A stretch of 64,000 nt of DNA from Liolophura sinensis (Eukaryota > Mollusca > Polyplacophora > Chitonida > Chitonidae): assembly GCF_032854445.1 (NCBI RefSeq), contig NC_088297.1:9946163-10010162 (forward strand), written 5' to 3'. The position numbers and the translations under genes were made by a program. Position 1 is the first letter of the stretch. Each line of letters starts with the position of its first letter. A model generated the notes under the pieces. The model saw nothing but the letters and a program-made list of their open reading frames with translations, was not told where the DNA came from and did not search any database. Below, in pieces: positions 24,464 through 36,268 of the stretch.

Positions 24464-24727
24464 CGTTATTTGAATAAGGAAAATTGTGCTATCACCAGAT
24501 TAGACATTCAGATCTCTAATGACCTGCTGTAATTTAGCACAGTGTTCGCCATTTGAACTCATACCTCCAGTGACAGGATGTCCCGAATATTGTACGTGCT
24601 TCCACATAATTTGTTATTCGAATAACAAAAAAACAAGTTTGGTGCTAACCGGTATGCTGGTAGCACATATTATTCAAGATTCGAATAATAAATGTCTTGC
24701 TAGCACTATAGTCGTTATTTGAATAAC
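24464..24727. repeat. Cluster of TTATTYGAATAA palindromes
   Basis: Four related palindromic words lie within 264 bp: 24466-24477, 24613-24626 (GTTATTCGAATAAC, perfect), 24668-24690 (TATTATTC and GAATAATA around a short spacer) and 24714-24727 (GTTATTTGAATAAC, nearly perfect). They may be termini of a small MITE-like element or a cluster of binding sites. Confidence 0.5.
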
Positions 24728-25109
24728 AGAAGTGCTTCCTACAGCCTGCGAACGGAAAGTTACGAAAAATTGACTTACGAAACTTTGCGAAAGTTCCCTA
24801 TTCTGTGGCAGTTTAAAACATGCATGTCTGAGTTAAGTGGGGGGAAAGTACGGGTTGGGGAGGGGGAGGGGGCTTGAAAAGACGAAAGACAAAAACAGTC
24901 GATACAAAGTGAACGGCTTTGTTCAGTGCGTTGTAAACTGCCTGTCTTATGCCAACGACGATAATGTCATGGAACTGGAAAATCTTTTCAATAAGCTGCA
25001 TGTTGGCATAATAAGTACATAGTAACCAGACTTGTATATGCGTCCAGGAAATTCAGTGTCCAAAAAATATACAGGTTCTGTTATCCTTTAATTATACTTT
25101 CGATCATTA

Positions 25110-25980
25110 GTTTTTCTTAAAATCACCGTCAAAGAGGTGTGAGCGATTTAGTGGAATGACTAGATGTGCTAGTTCTGCTAGGAAAATAATGGTGATCAAA
25201 AATTGGATGCCACTGGAGACGTATCCTCTATGATATCTGGATATCCTGATAGACAGAATAGAAAATGAAGAGCCTTTGTTTTCAAAGTTGACTCGAAAGC
25301 CGTCAATGTACCATTGAGTGTGAATCTTAGAGGGGGTTTTATCTGTGGAAAAATACTGACAAGTGAAGAGTGAACCTAAATCTTTCAAGTACAATACAGG
25401 TTTAACCGGCCAAACTTGTTGAAAATTCCAGTAGTAAAGCTACAAATTTTCCATTTTTATTTGTTTTAGTGTACCGTTGTGACTAACGTGGACTTTCTGC
25501 GAGCTGGATCATAGAAAAGAATAATCCCGTCTCAAGTGCGGAAATATTAATTAACCGATCTGCCAAAAAAATAACGGGTTATCTGAGATATTTACCATTA
25601 ACCGGAATTAAGCTGTATAAGAATTGTTATCTCTTGATCAGTTATAACCGTCAACTGTTATAATTAAAATCAATGAAATAAGTAACATATCACATTACTG
25701 TATTGTACGCGAAGGCTAACATTAAACTCAACAGTATCCGGTATCACCCTAAACAACCAAATGTACCCATTAATAAGAAATACATAATCGGCAACAACGT
25801 GGCTACATCATATGGGCCAGAGGTTTGCTTTAATTTCACATATCTAATGCAAAAAGTAAATCAAACATTCAGCACATTTTTGACACCACCATAATTAGTT
25901 AAAAGCTTTAAGAAATCCTCTAAAATCATTCGAATGCAGTGTGAAGAAGATAACAAATGGCAAAATGCCGTCCAATGAAA
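25110..25980. repeat. Diverged copy of the 3' flank of the Ly6-type gene
   Basis: Stretches here align with the segment at 26290-27060, downstream of Ly6-type copy A. Examples are GGATCATAGAAAAGAA, CAAGTGCGGAAATAT, AAAAAATAACGGGTT and TTAAGCTGTATAA. It is the most diverged member, so the oldest duplication in this set. Confidence 0.75.
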
Positions 25981-26043
25981 CCCTTAGTTGGTTATCATCA
26001 CCTTCACCACGTGACCCAGGAGGAAACTGGCCAATAGGAAAAT
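25981..26043 (-). pseudogene. Scrap of a Ly6-type last exon (copy F)
   Basis: On the minus strand, TATTGGCCAGT, CTCCTGGGTCACGTG and the final ACCAACTAAGGG align with the end of the last exon of copy A (27092-27140). Changes have disrupted the hydrophobic tail. Only this piece remains; on its other side the sequence passes straight into the 59-bp satellite, so the rest of the gene was lost or replaced there. Confidence 0.7.
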
Positions 26044-26215
26044 AGGACACAACTGGCAACCTGCTAACTTATAGCCGCACCTGGTTTGTTACATCCACAT
26101 GCCTGGACACCTGGCAATACTTCTGACGTATGGCCTTACCTGGTTTATTACATCTACAAAACCGGACTCCCGGCAAACCCTCTGACTTAGAGCTGCGCCA
26201 GGTGTGTCTACAATA
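26043..26215. repeat. 59-bp satellite, array 1
   Basis: About three units of the 59-bp satellite (CACCTGGTTTGTTACATCCAC plus a CGGACACCTGGCAAACC block). Its right end meets AAACTTTACAATGTGATC, the same junction seen at array 7 near 44520, so array and Ly6-type 3' flank were duplicated as one piece. Confidence 0.85.
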
Positions 26216-27091
26216 AACTTTACAATGTGATCACTTTTATCATATTTTGGCATCTGCATTTCTGCCAATGTCGGTATAATTCATCCTTCAAAGTACATTG
26301 ACTTAACGAAGTCTGTGAAAAACAGGTAGCTCTTTCAGAAAGATCTTAACTCCCAGTGGTCTGTTTTATATGTGAAAATATACTTATATGTGTAGAGAGA
26401 ACCGGAATCTCTGGAGCTCAACACTGGCTTTGTCAGGAACCTGCCAAACCTCTTGAATAAATCCGGCAGCAGAAGGCAAAGACTGAAGAGTTACTCCATC
26501 TTTAATCTTTTTAGTTGATCCTTGTTTCTATAACTAACTTGGACTTCTCTACTGGATGGATCATAGAAAAGAAGAATTCCGTCACAAGTGCGGAAATATA
26601 CAGTAACGGATTTGCCCAAAAAATAACGGGTTCTCTGAGACATTTACCAATAAATGGAATTAAACTGTATAATAATTTGTGTTTCTGGGTTAGTCAATAC
26701 AGTCAACTAAACGAAAATCAATGAAATCATTGGCTTATGACATTACCGTTTAAAACGTTAGATATTTCCTGCACGTGAATGCTGCTATTATACTCAGCAG
26801 TATCCGGTTTCCCCCTAAACTTGGCCATAAACATGGCCGTCTGAATATTCAGTAACAAAGAGTGAAAGCTAAACAACAATCAAATGTACAAATTAATAAA
26901 AAAAGACATGGTCGGTCGCATCAGATGGGTCAGAGGTTTGTTTTAATTTCACAAAACTAGCACAACACATTTAGCACGTGGTAAACAGCACTATAATTAT
27001 AAGCTTTAAGAAATCGTCTGAAAGATTCATTCATTCGAACGCATGTTGAAAAAGGTGATAAATGGCAAATTGCATCCGTCCAATGAAACCC
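26216..27091. other. 3' flank of Ly6-type copy A
   Basis: Non-coding DNA shared with 44500-45289 and 50806-51122. The position that is AATAAA on the minus strand in copies B and C reads AACAAA here (near 26938), so copy A must use a different or weaker polyadenylation signal. Confidence 0.7.
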
Positions 27092-28398
27092 TTAATTGGT
27101 CATCAGCAACATCATCACATGACCCAGGAGGTAGACTGGCCAATAGTAAAACTCGTTACAAGTGGCAGATCCAATTAAGGAAACGGATAGTCTGATTGCT
27201 GTCTGGTTGTCATGGGCAACTTCCTCGTTACAGTAAGATGTTGCGCAGCAAGATATACACGTCTGGAACAGAAACAAGAAAGATACTTCTGTTGAATTAT
27301 TTGAAATATACAATTTATATCCATCGGTAATATGCATGTCTTTTCCACAATTCGTAGCCTTTCTTGTGTAGTTTAAATTTAGAGGATAATTTTACTTCTT
27401 CACACTCGAACATTTCACCTTCCTTGCAAAAAGGATGTCACTAACCTTCATATTCGTTGCTTTGTGCGTCCTACAACCAACATCGTGTCTCGTACATTTC
27501 TCAGGAACCACGCATCGTTTCTCCACGCGGACCATCGGGATTCCACCTGTGACGTCACTGAAAGTGTGTACTGTCTGGCACACGGATTGACCTGAAAACA
27601 AAAAGCGATGCTACAAATTACACAAGACAGATAAATATAGATGAAAACGAACTGAGGCGAACCTATACTCGGAATAACAAGCGCATAACAACTACCATTA
27701 CGTGGAATGTGTTTCTGTTAAGGCTACAGCGCGATGTAATCGATTGGCCCAAAACGTCACTTTATAGAATGAAAGAAGTTCTTGCGTATAACTGGCCGAC
27801 TTCATGGTAAATCGTGGTACTGTTAAACGAATATTACTATAGCTTACCATGGGGACAATATTTGTCTGGCGCCCAATCGTTACACTCCAGATTACTTCCC
27901 TTGTTAGGACAGGTCCAACACGTGATTCCTGAAAACATAAAGAATGTTTTATTAGTAAAATGTTTATTTAATGATTTTATTTCTTGAAAACATCCTGCAT
28001 TTGGTCATAAAACATGATCTAGAATATTAGATCTGCTAGTATGAACATCTATTCATGAAAACCATTCTCCCGTCAGTTTTGAAAATATCTAACACGGCGT
28101 AAAAGTCCAATCTAATAAATACACACATAAATATATATATACACACAGAAATGATTTACAAGGTATGCTAAAATATCTTGTCCTTTAAAGTATGCACTAA
28201 ACATAATTAACATGTTTTCATGTGACTTCAATACTTCCGAAGGTGCATTAATTAAGCTATTATCATTCATTCAAAAGTTCCAAAAACGCTTTTCATGAAA
28301 ATAAGATGATACTTACGATTCTGGTCAAGCTCGATCGTGTAACCGGAAATCAGTACGCAGGTGTACGTCAGGAGAAAGAAGGGAACTGAAAGATCCAT
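27092..28398 (-). CDS. Ly6/uPAR-type three-finger protein, copy A (4 exons, intact)
   Basis: I assembled four exons with GT-AG junctions: 28317-28398, 27848-27928, 27446-27591 and 27092-27262. They sum to 480 nt, one open frame of 159 residues, with intron phases 1, 1 and 0. Residues 1-19 are a signal peptide. The LU domain starts at CWTC (31-34) and continues C43, C52, C59, C81, C87, C94, C105, then C108-C109-x4-C114-N115, the family's closing signature. A hydrophobic end (about 140-157) resembles a GPI-anchor signal. NQT at 122-124 is a possible N-glycosylation site. Family knowledge: LU proteins are extracellular, often GPI-anchored binders or modulators of receptors; the ligand here is unknown. 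The start ATG follows a TATA box by about 190 bp. Nothing suggests a venom role. A strong family match; the exact function is inference. Confidence 0.88.
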
Positions 28399-28586
28399 GG
28401 CTTTGGGAGAGAAGATCTTCGGTAAAAACTGTGTCTTGTGCTGATCTGTTGACTAACGGTAAATCGGCGGCTTTTGAAAAGGTAAGCCAAGTCAGTTGAT
28501 TCTTCAGATAAAACCGGGTCTGTAGGTGGTGTGCATGAGTCAAGTCCGAATCGGAAGATTGAATGATAGACCAAGAAATGACACCA

Positions 28587-28594
28587 TATTTATA
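28587..28594 (-). promoter_or_regulatory. TATA box of Ly6-type copy A
   Basis: TATAAATA on the minus strand, 189 bp upstream of the start codon, which would give a leader of roughly 160 nt. The matching TATAAATA lies at the same distance upstream of copy B. Confidence 0.7.
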
Positions 28595-28610
28595 CTCATC
28601 GTAAGACATG

Positions 28611-28620
28611 ATCACGTGAT
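28611..28620. promoter_or_regulatory. ATCACGTGAT palindrome upstream of copy A
   Basis: A perfect 10-bp palindrome with a CACGTG core, the class of site bound by USF/Myc/MITF-type bHLH proteins, 17 bp upstream of the TATA box. It is kept in copies B and C in front of their TATA boxes. Confidence 0.6.
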
Positions 28621-28663
28621 GTAAACGGTAGGGGTTATGATACAAAAACCTAACCCCCTACAA

Positions 28664-29160
28664 GTGTTGAGGCCAGGTGAGATTTTTAGAACGCTTTTGA
28701 GAAAACTGGGAAGTGGTCAACATCTCTAAGAGGTAGCCTAGACAGTCCGCTGTGGCGTAATGGTGTCATTTTGAGAGGAGATTCCAGCTTTTGACGGGGA
28801 CAATTGATCAGCAGGGAGGTATAGAGACTTTTAGGACACACATTGGGAGTGGCTTTCATCCCTCCACTGAATGAGTTAAAAAGGTGTTTATACAGGAATC
28901 ATGAGGATAATCAGTGAACAAAGGTAAAGAACTAAAATCTGTTGGGTGTCTTAGTTCCAGATGCTCATATCTACCTGTGAGCAGAGACACAATCTACCTC
29001 TGGGTGTCAGACGTCTACCCTCAGGTGTCTGATAACGACAGTTAAGTGGTCAAACCACAGAGGGTTATAATGGACACAACAGATATAGTCCTCAAGCTAA
29101 TGTGTTTTCGCTATGGACTCTTCACTTTGATGGGTTGTTGTTGTTGAGAATAAGTCAAAC
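28664..29160 (+). repeat. R element, copy 1
   Basis: R is a repeated sequence of roughly 0.5 kb found only between 28.6 and 55.1 kb. It begins near GCCAGGTGAGATTTTTAGAA. It carries GAAAACTGGGAAGTGGTCAA, TGACGGGGACAATTGATCAG, GATAATCAGTGAACAAAGG and GGTTATAA-GGACACAACAG, and ends in a GTTGTTGTTG run. I see no open frame and no terminal inverted repeat, so its class is unknown. Copies occur in both orientations and many are partial. Confidence 0.85.
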
Positions 29161-29434
29161 TTATCACGGATCATCCCGTCCTGCATAGCTGTATTACCTG
29201 GAAAGATGTGGATTAAGGAAAGGTGTTTTCCACACGTGGATTTCAAAGCTTGGTTAGTCATAGTCTTTAAAATATTACATCCTCAAACTGATTTCACTTA
29301 TCGTTAATACCAGATATAATGTAAACACACAATATATGAAAATAAAATGGCATTGTTTACACAGAGATTAATGTGGGTATTGATTGGTTAGACTTTGTTG
29401 TCTTAAATATATTTGTTTATTCATCAACTTCTGG

Positions 29435-29920
29435 CTTCTGAGAAAACTGGGAAGGGGTCAACATCTCTAGGTGGTAATTTGGATAGACCGCTGTGACATA
29501 ATGGTGTCACTTTGAGAGGAGACTCCGCTTTTGACGGGGACAGTTAATCAGCAGGGAGGTATACAAACTTCTGGCTAACATAGGACACACTTTGAGAGTA
29601 GCTTTTTGTTATTCATTTAATGGATTGAAAAGTGTTTATGCGGGAATCATTGAAGATAATCAGTAGACAAAGGAAAAGAACAGGGGTCTACCAGGCGTCT
29701 TAGTTCCACTGGGTCATAACTACATGTACCTGTGAGTAGAGTCATAATCTACCATGTGGGGAGGGAGGGGGTGACAGACGTCTTCCCCAGGGGTCTTTAA
29801 CACGACAGGTGGTCAAACCACAGGAAGTTATAACGGACACAACAGATATAGTCCCCAACATGATGTGTTTTCACTCAAGACTTTTTAACTTGATGTGTTG
29901 TTGTAGATAATTAAGTCAAG
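29435..29920 (+). repeat. R element, copy 2
   Basis: In direct orientation to copy 1 about 770 bp away, more diverged, with a G-run insertion (GGGGAGGGAGGGGG) near 29758. Confidence 0.8.
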
Positions 29921-30089
29921 TCAAAAGTCTTGAAATGTGCCGTCATGATGAGTGTTAGCCAAACGGTCAGATTCCTAACCTGGGAGGCTGCTAATTAATC
30001 ACATATCTTTTCACATATGTATATTAAAGCTTAATTAGTCACCGTAATTACAACAATGAATCTAATACTTACGATGATTTATACTAAAT

Positions 30090-30720
30090 TTGTCATAATC
30101 AACTTAAATAAAACGCAACAAGACCGTTTGAACACATGCAGTGTTGTTCTTTAACAGGTGAGTTTTGGTCTGGATTCTCGTTACCAGAGCTGTTGTAATT
30201 CATTTAGGAAAAATTCCAACAACTGGTATTGTTTAAACACTGTTCTCTAACAGGTGAACGTTTGGCTGGATTAGTTTATTCATTTAAAGGCTTCAACTGA
30301 AATCTACACTAGAGAATAAGGCACCAATATAATAATATAATTCGTACTACAATCTCGGAAACAAAAGACCGTTCTAGATTAGAAGCAAATTTATATCCTT
30401 TTTTCATCGGCAGATTTCCATTGCAAATATATTATTTAAAACATAATTCACTCAACCAAACTTAGTGAAACATTATTCGTAATCCAGACAGAAGTACATC
30501 AAAAAGTCAATACTATTCAGTTAATGTCAAATAAACACCTTATCAGTTGTTGAAATCAAAAGTTATATGCCACTCTCAAAGTCTGTTCTAAGTCTGTATA
30601 CCACCACGCTGACCAATTGTCCCCGTCAGAAGGTAGAATCTCATCTCAAAATAGCACCATAACGTCTCAAGGTCTGTCCAGGCTACCACCCAGAATGATG
30701 ACGTTCTCACCGTTTAACCT
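30090..30720. repeat. Y block, copy 1
   Basis: It shares AGTGTTGTTCT, GGTGAGTTTTGGTCTGGATT, TCGTTACCAGAGCTGTTGTA and CCATCGGAACATTTCCATTG-like words with 40086-40770, and in part with 35796-36268. It ends in a partial reverse R copy (about 30545-30715). No coding frame. Confidence 0.8.
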
Positions 30721-31400
30721 GGCGTATTACATTAGAAAACCGGGACACGGTCAAATAACTAAATACCATCTGTTGCCAATAATATTCTCCTAAAAACGGA
30801 CTTTAATTGAACAACATTTCTGAATGTTTGTAATAAAAGTGAAAAGATTAAAACTTAGTTTTGTACTACTATTAGCATTTTATTTATAATATTTTACTTC
30901 ATTTTTTCTAAGGTACGATTTTTATATTTCTATTTTCGGTGCAGAAATGTGAGCGAAGAAGTCTCGGAGGGCACCATTTATTAAATTTTATAGGTATTTC
31001 TTTCTAGATCCGAAAAAATACATTTTCTTTTTCGTATGGCAAAGTTTTAACAAAGACGACGTGTGACTGCCCAGGTAGACTGAGCCTCTGCTCACAGGTA
31101 CCAAGTTACCCAGGGATCACGGTTTTTTTTTTCGTTTGTAAATTTTTATTTTTAAGGATTACCACACAAATATTTATTTCTCCACTAAATCCAGAGGCAA
31201 AAGCAACTCTAAAAGTGTATCCTAAGTCATCTAGAAGTCTGTATAACTTCCCGCTGATCAGCTGTCCCCGTCAAAACTGGAGCCTCCTCTCACAATGACA
31301 CAATTACGTTAGAACTACAACCTACAGGTTGGTTACCACTTCCCAATTTTCACAGAAGCCCCTAACTTTTATCATTAACTGATACATTATACATTCACAG
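30721..31400. other. Spacer with partial reverse R copy; no gene
   Basis: AT-rich DNA. 30765-31060 resembles the extra segment at 38760-39110 (TGTTGCCAATAATATT, TTAAATTTTA-AGGTATTTCTTT). About 31175-31368 is a partial R on the minus strand. Confidence 0.65.
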
Positions 31401-31777
31401 ACCTGGCACCTATCGTGTTACATCCACAATCCGGACACCTGACTAACCTGCAGACATATAGCCTAACGTGCCTTGTTACATCCACAATCCGGACACCTGA
31501 TTCATCTGCAGACATATAGCGAAACCTGGCTTGTTACATCCACAATTCGGACACCTGACTAACCGGCAAACACATAGCCAAACATGGCTTGTTACATCCA
31601 CAACCCGAACGCCTGACTAAACCTGTTGACATATAGCCTAACCTGGCTTGTTAGATTTACAACCCGGACACCTGACTAACCTGCAGACACATAGCCTCAC
31701 CTGACTTGTTACATCCACAACCCACACACCTACATCACTTGCTGACTAACCTGCACCTGGCTTGTTACATCCACTAA
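31401..31777. repeat. 59-bp satellite, array 2
   Basis: About six units of the subtype with GGCTTGTTACATCCACAA, a CCGGACACCTGACTAACC block and TGCAGACATATAGCC. It is broken at its right end by the truncated SINE that also ends arrays 4, 5 and 6. Confidence 0.9.
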
Positions 31778-31992
31778 GTGGCGCAATGACCAGAGAGCCT
31801 CTCACCAATACGGTCGCTTTGAGTTCTATTCCAGCTCATACTGGCTTCCTCTCCAGCAGAACGGGGAAATGCCTGCGTATGATCAGGGGTTTACTCCGGA
31901 ATCTGCCCAGTTTCCATCCACCACTACGGTGACTGCCGTCGTATCAGTAAAATATTCTTCAGTACTGTGTAAAACACCAATCAAATAAATAC
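31778..31992 (+). mobile_element. SINE (family 1), head-truncated, copy 1 of 4
   Basis: It starts at TGGCGCAATGACCAGAGAGC, lacking the A-box part of the head, and ends with GTAAAACACCAATCAAATAA. The same truncation inside the same 59-bp repeat recurs at 37117, 39692 and 41590, so one insertion was later copied with its surroundings. Confidence 0.9.
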
Positions 31993-33682
31993 ATCCACCA
32001 ACCCGGCCACCTTACAATCCTGCTGACGTATTGTCCAAGGCGAGAACAACATTTAAAAAAGTAAACAATAAAAAGATTTTATTATTTAATTTAAAAAAAC
32101 ACAATGAAGCTCGCATATAATGCAACTGCAAAACTTCATAATTTATTTTATAGTAGTGTAGTTTATAATCAAACATTATAAGCAGACGGGTTTTCAGATT
32201 TTCACTTTCAGAAATATCAGCATCTGGATTCCCTAGGATGATACTTTTTCATTTCACACAGCTAAATTATTTATTTCTTCTTTAAACTCATTAACATGGG
32301 GTTTTTGTCGTACACTTCGGCTACACTTTTATCATATAAAACGGAATTATTTTTTAAACAAAATGAAGATTCTGTGAATTACTATTTCATTTCTAGCTAT
32401 TTCTGGTTTTCTTTCATTTCCTTATTGAGATGGCGAATTGAGAGGAAAAAGGACAATACTGTGTGATTATCACAGTGTTATTGAATTCTGTCTAATGTAT
32501 TCACAGCTGTTTTAGTAACGGACATCAAGTGGAAAACACGATGTTTTGCTGACGGTGGCTAATTGAACTTCAGTATACATGTATGGGAGTGATATATACA
32601 GCTGAGTCATCTGGACATCTGGGTAACATTCACCACAACAACAACAACAACCCGTCAACATACAACAATGTTCAACGGCATGTTCTGTGCCATTAAGTTT
32701 GGCCTATACTCAACAACAACAACCGATCAAGGTGAAGAGTCATATGTGAAAACACATTACCTTGAGGACTGTATTTCTTGTGTCCGTTACAACCCTCTGT
32801 GGTTTGACCACTTTACCTGATCAATTGTGTGTCTAGAAGTCTGTATCCCTCCCCACCGATCAATTGTCACCGTCAAAAGGTGGAATCTCGTCTCAAAATG
32901 ACAACATTACGTCACAGCAGACTGTGACTACCTCCCAGAGATGTTGTCCACTTCCCAGCTTTCTCAGAAGCTCTCCAAAATCTCACCTGGCTTCAAGTGT
33001 CGCGGGGGAGGGGAGGGGGGGGGGAGGATTTTAAAGCATAACCTACCGTTTACATCTCGTGATCGTGTCTTAAGTTGAATACATATATGCTACTACACAC
33101 AATGTTTTTCTCGCCGTTTTCTCCTGGTGTGTGTTGTGTTGTATGGATATTTTTAACTAAGAGTGAGTGCGTGAGTGCTTGGGGTTTAACGTCGTACTCA
33201 ACAATTTTTCAGTCATATGACGACGATTTAACTAAGATGTTGGGTGTCTCAGTTTTGATGTTATCATTTTACCTATTTTAAATTCTGTCTCATTTTCTGG
33301 AACCGATTTTATTTCAAAGGGTTAATAATTAGATGAATAAACAAATATTTAAGGCAACAAAGTCTATTCATTCAATACTCACTTGTAAGAGGAGAGTATT
33401 CTCTGTTTAAACAAAGCCATTTTATTTCCATCTGATTTTTTCGTTAATTAGCATCTTTACAGATAAACAGCTATTCAGGACGGGATATTCTGTAACATTA
33501 GGCATAACTTAACAACAACAACGGATCAAGGCGGAGAGTCCCGAGTGAAAACACACCAGCTTGAGAACTATATGAGCTGTGTCCGTTATAACTGTCTGGT
33601 TTGACCGCTTTGCCTGTCGTTACGAGAATACTGAAGGCTGACGTCTGACACACATAGGCGGATTATGTCTCTGTCTTATTAC
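31993..33682. repeat. X block, copy 1
   Basis: Non-coding segment shared with 37332-39515 and 41806-43655, and in part with 34906-35337 and 39906-40085. It runs from CAATGAAGCTCGCATATAAT through a reverse R copy (32626-32998), a G-run and TTTACATCTCGTGATCGTGT to a second partial reverse R (33510-33665). A 66-bp family-2 SINE piece (about 33163-33228) is present only in this copy. Confidence 0.88.
33163..33228 (-). mobile_element. SINE (family 2) fragment
   Basis: GAGTGCTTGGGGTTTAACGT and CATATGACGACGA match the tail part of the family-2 SINE. It is absent from the matching place in X copies 2 and 3 (TTTTTAACTAAGATGATGG runs straight on there), so it entered copy 1 after the duplications. GATTTAACTAAGATG after it resumes the X sequence. 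Confidence 0.85.
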
Positions 33683-34905
33683 CCGGACACCTGGCAAACC
33701 TTTTGATTTATAACCGAAACCCGGTTTGTTTTATCTACAAACTCGGGCTCATGGCAAACCTTCTGACATATAGCCTCATCTGGTTTGTTACATCTATCTA
33801 CGAACCCAGATACCTGGCAAACCTTCTGAATTATAACTGAACCCGATTCGTTACATCTACAAACCCGGACACCTGGCAAATCTCCTGACTTGTAGCCTCA
33901 CCTGGTTTGTTACATCTATCTACAAACCCTGACACCTGGCAAACCTTCTGATTTACAACTGCACCTAGTTTGCTACATCCACAAACCTGGACACTTGACA
34001 AACCTCCTGACGTATGGCCTCACCTGATTTGTTACAGCTACAAACGCTGACACATGACAAACCTTCTGACATATGGCCGCACCTGGTTTGCTACATCCAC
34101 AAACCTGGACACTGGGCAAACCTCCTGACGTATGGCCTCACCTGGTTTGTTACAGCTACAAACGCTGATACCTGACAAACCTTCTGACGTATGGCCTCAT
34201 CTGGTTTGTTATATCTATCTACAAACCCAGATACCTGGTAAACCTTCTGACGTATGGCCGCACCTGGTTTGTTACATCCACAAACCTAGACACTGGACAA
34301 ACCTCCTGACGTATGGCCTCACCTGTTTGTTACAGCTACAAACGCTGATACCTGACAAACCTTCTGACGTATGGCCTCACCTGGTTTGTTACATCCACAA
34401 AACTGGACACTGGACAAACCTCCTGACGTATGGCCTCACCTGGTTTGTTACATCTATCTACAAACCCAGATACCTGGCAAACCTTCTGACGTATGGCCGC
34501 ACCTGGTTTGTTACATCCACAAACCTAGACACTGGACAAACCTCCTGACGTATGGCCTCACCTGGTTTGTTACATCTACAAACGCTGACACCTGACAAAC
34601 CTTCTGACATATGGCCGCACCTGGTTTGTTACATCCACAAAACTGGACACATGACAAACCTTCTGACATATGGCCGCACCTGGTTTGTTACATCCACAAA
34701 ACTGGACACATGACAAACCTTCTGACGTATGGCCGCACCTGGTTTGTTACATCCACAAACCTGGACACATGACAAACCTGCTGACTTATGGCCTCACCTG
34801 GTTTGTTACATCCACAATCTGGACACCTGACTAACTTACTGACATATGGTCTAATATTGCTTGTTACATCCACAAACCTGGACACCTGACAACCTGCTGA
34901 CGTAT
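33683..34905. repeat. 59-bp satellite, array 3 (largest)
   Basis: About 20 units close to ACCTGGTTTGTTACATCCAC, AAACCTGGACACTGGACAAA and CCTCCTGACGTATGGCCTC. Some units contain CATCTATCTACAAACCCAG. Units alternate in a higher-order pattern. A 138-codon open frame (34132-34548) reads through seven units in all three phases because 59 is not a multiple of three; it is not a gene by any other sign. Confidence 0.93.
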
Positions 34906-35795
34906 TGTCAAAGTCGAGAAAAACATTAGTAAACCGGATATTAATATTTAATACAAAAAACACAAGAAAGCTTGCACGAAATACAAGTTCAAAACTTCAT
35001 AATTTATTTTAAAGAAGTGGTGTTTATTAGCAAACATTGTAAGCAGGAGTGTTTTCAGCTTTTCACTTTCAGGATTTCAGTATCTCGATTGCCTGGGATG
35101 ACAATTTTTCATTTCACACGACTAAATTATTTATTTCTTCCTTAAACTCATCAAGTAACATGGAATTTGACTGCATTTTTGTAAACAACGAAATTATCGT
35201 TTAACCAAAATAAAAGTTGTCTTAAGTACTATTTCATTTCTAGCTATTTCTGGTTGTGTTACATTTGGTAATGGAGATTGTGAATTGAGAAGAAAAAGAA
35301 ACTAATCCAGACGAAAGCTTACTTGCTAGAGGACAGTATTCACCACCACAACAACAACCCATCAACATTCACCACAACGGGATGTTCTGTGACATATCCT
35401 CAACAACAACAACCCATCAAAGTGAAGAGTCCTGATTGAAAACGCATTAGCTTGAGGACTATATCTGTTGTGTCCGTTATAACCCTCTGTGATTTCACCA
35501 GACGTTACGAGACCGCTTGGTGCAGACGTCTAACACCCCAAGGTAGATTGTGTCCCTGCTCACAGGTAGATAAGAGCCTCTGGAACTAAGACATTCAACA
35601 AATTTTAGTTTTTTACCTTTGTCTACTGATTATCCTCAATGATTTCCTCATAAATAATCCATTCAATCCACTAAAAGAGTGAAGAGCAACTCTCAAAGTG
35701 GGTCTAGAAGTCTGTATCCCTCCCCACCGATCAGTTGTCCCCCCCCCCCAAAAGGTGGAATCTCTTTCAAAATGACACCATTGCGTCACAGCAGA
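34906..35795. repeat. Partial X block with reverse R copy
   Basis: The left part (to about 35337) is a diverged piece of X (AGCTTGCACGAAATACAAG, TTCATTTCTAGCTATTTCTGG). 35338-35795 is a reverse R copy, starting in AACAACAACAACCCATCAA and carrying a C run near 35743. Confidence 0.8.
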
Positions 35796-36268
35796 CTGAA
35801 ATGTACACTGGAGAATAAGGCACTTCCAGAAATAACAACTACAATCTCGGTAACAAACGACCGTTCTTGATTAGAAGCAAATGCATTTCTTTTTCCATTG
35901 GAACATTTCCATTGCAGATAAATTATTTAAAGCATAATTCACTCAACCAAACTTAAGAAAACATTATTTTTTTCCAAATCCAGACAGAAGTACATGACAA
36001 AGTCAGTGCTTTTCAGTGTATGTCAAATAAACACCTTTTCAGCTCTTGAAATCAGAAGTTATAAGCCAGTCTCAAAGTGTGTCCAAGTCATCTAGAAGTC
36101 TGTATACCTTCCTGCTGATCAGTTGTACCCGTCAAAAAGCTGGAGTCTCCTCTCAAAATGAGAAAATTGCGTTTTTCTTTGCAAGCTACCTCCCAGATAT
36201 TGTTTACCACTTCCCAATTTTTCCACAGGCCCCTGAATTTTATCATCATCTGATTCGTTATACATCGA
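35796..36268. repeat. Partial Y block, copy 2
   Basis: It matches the right part of the Y block at 40290-40770: CTACACTGGAGAATAAGGCA, ACGACCGTTCTTGATTAGAA, then a short reverse R piece (36040-36240) leading into the satellite. Confidence 0.85.

Noticed and set aside
24813-25022. Reverse-transcriptase-like piece (LSYANDDNVMELENLFNK)
   Set aside because: It resembles the YADD region only loosely, has no flanking RT motifs, and the frame is short.
27092-28398. Reading the three-finger copies as venom toxins
   Set aside because: The GPI-type hydrophobic tail and exon layout fit cell-surface Ly6-type proteins; the fold is shared, the role is not implied.
34132-34548. 138-codon frame in the 59-bp satellite as a gene
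   Set aside because: It is only the repeat read in three phases, with no splice sites, signal peptide or composition typical of a protein.
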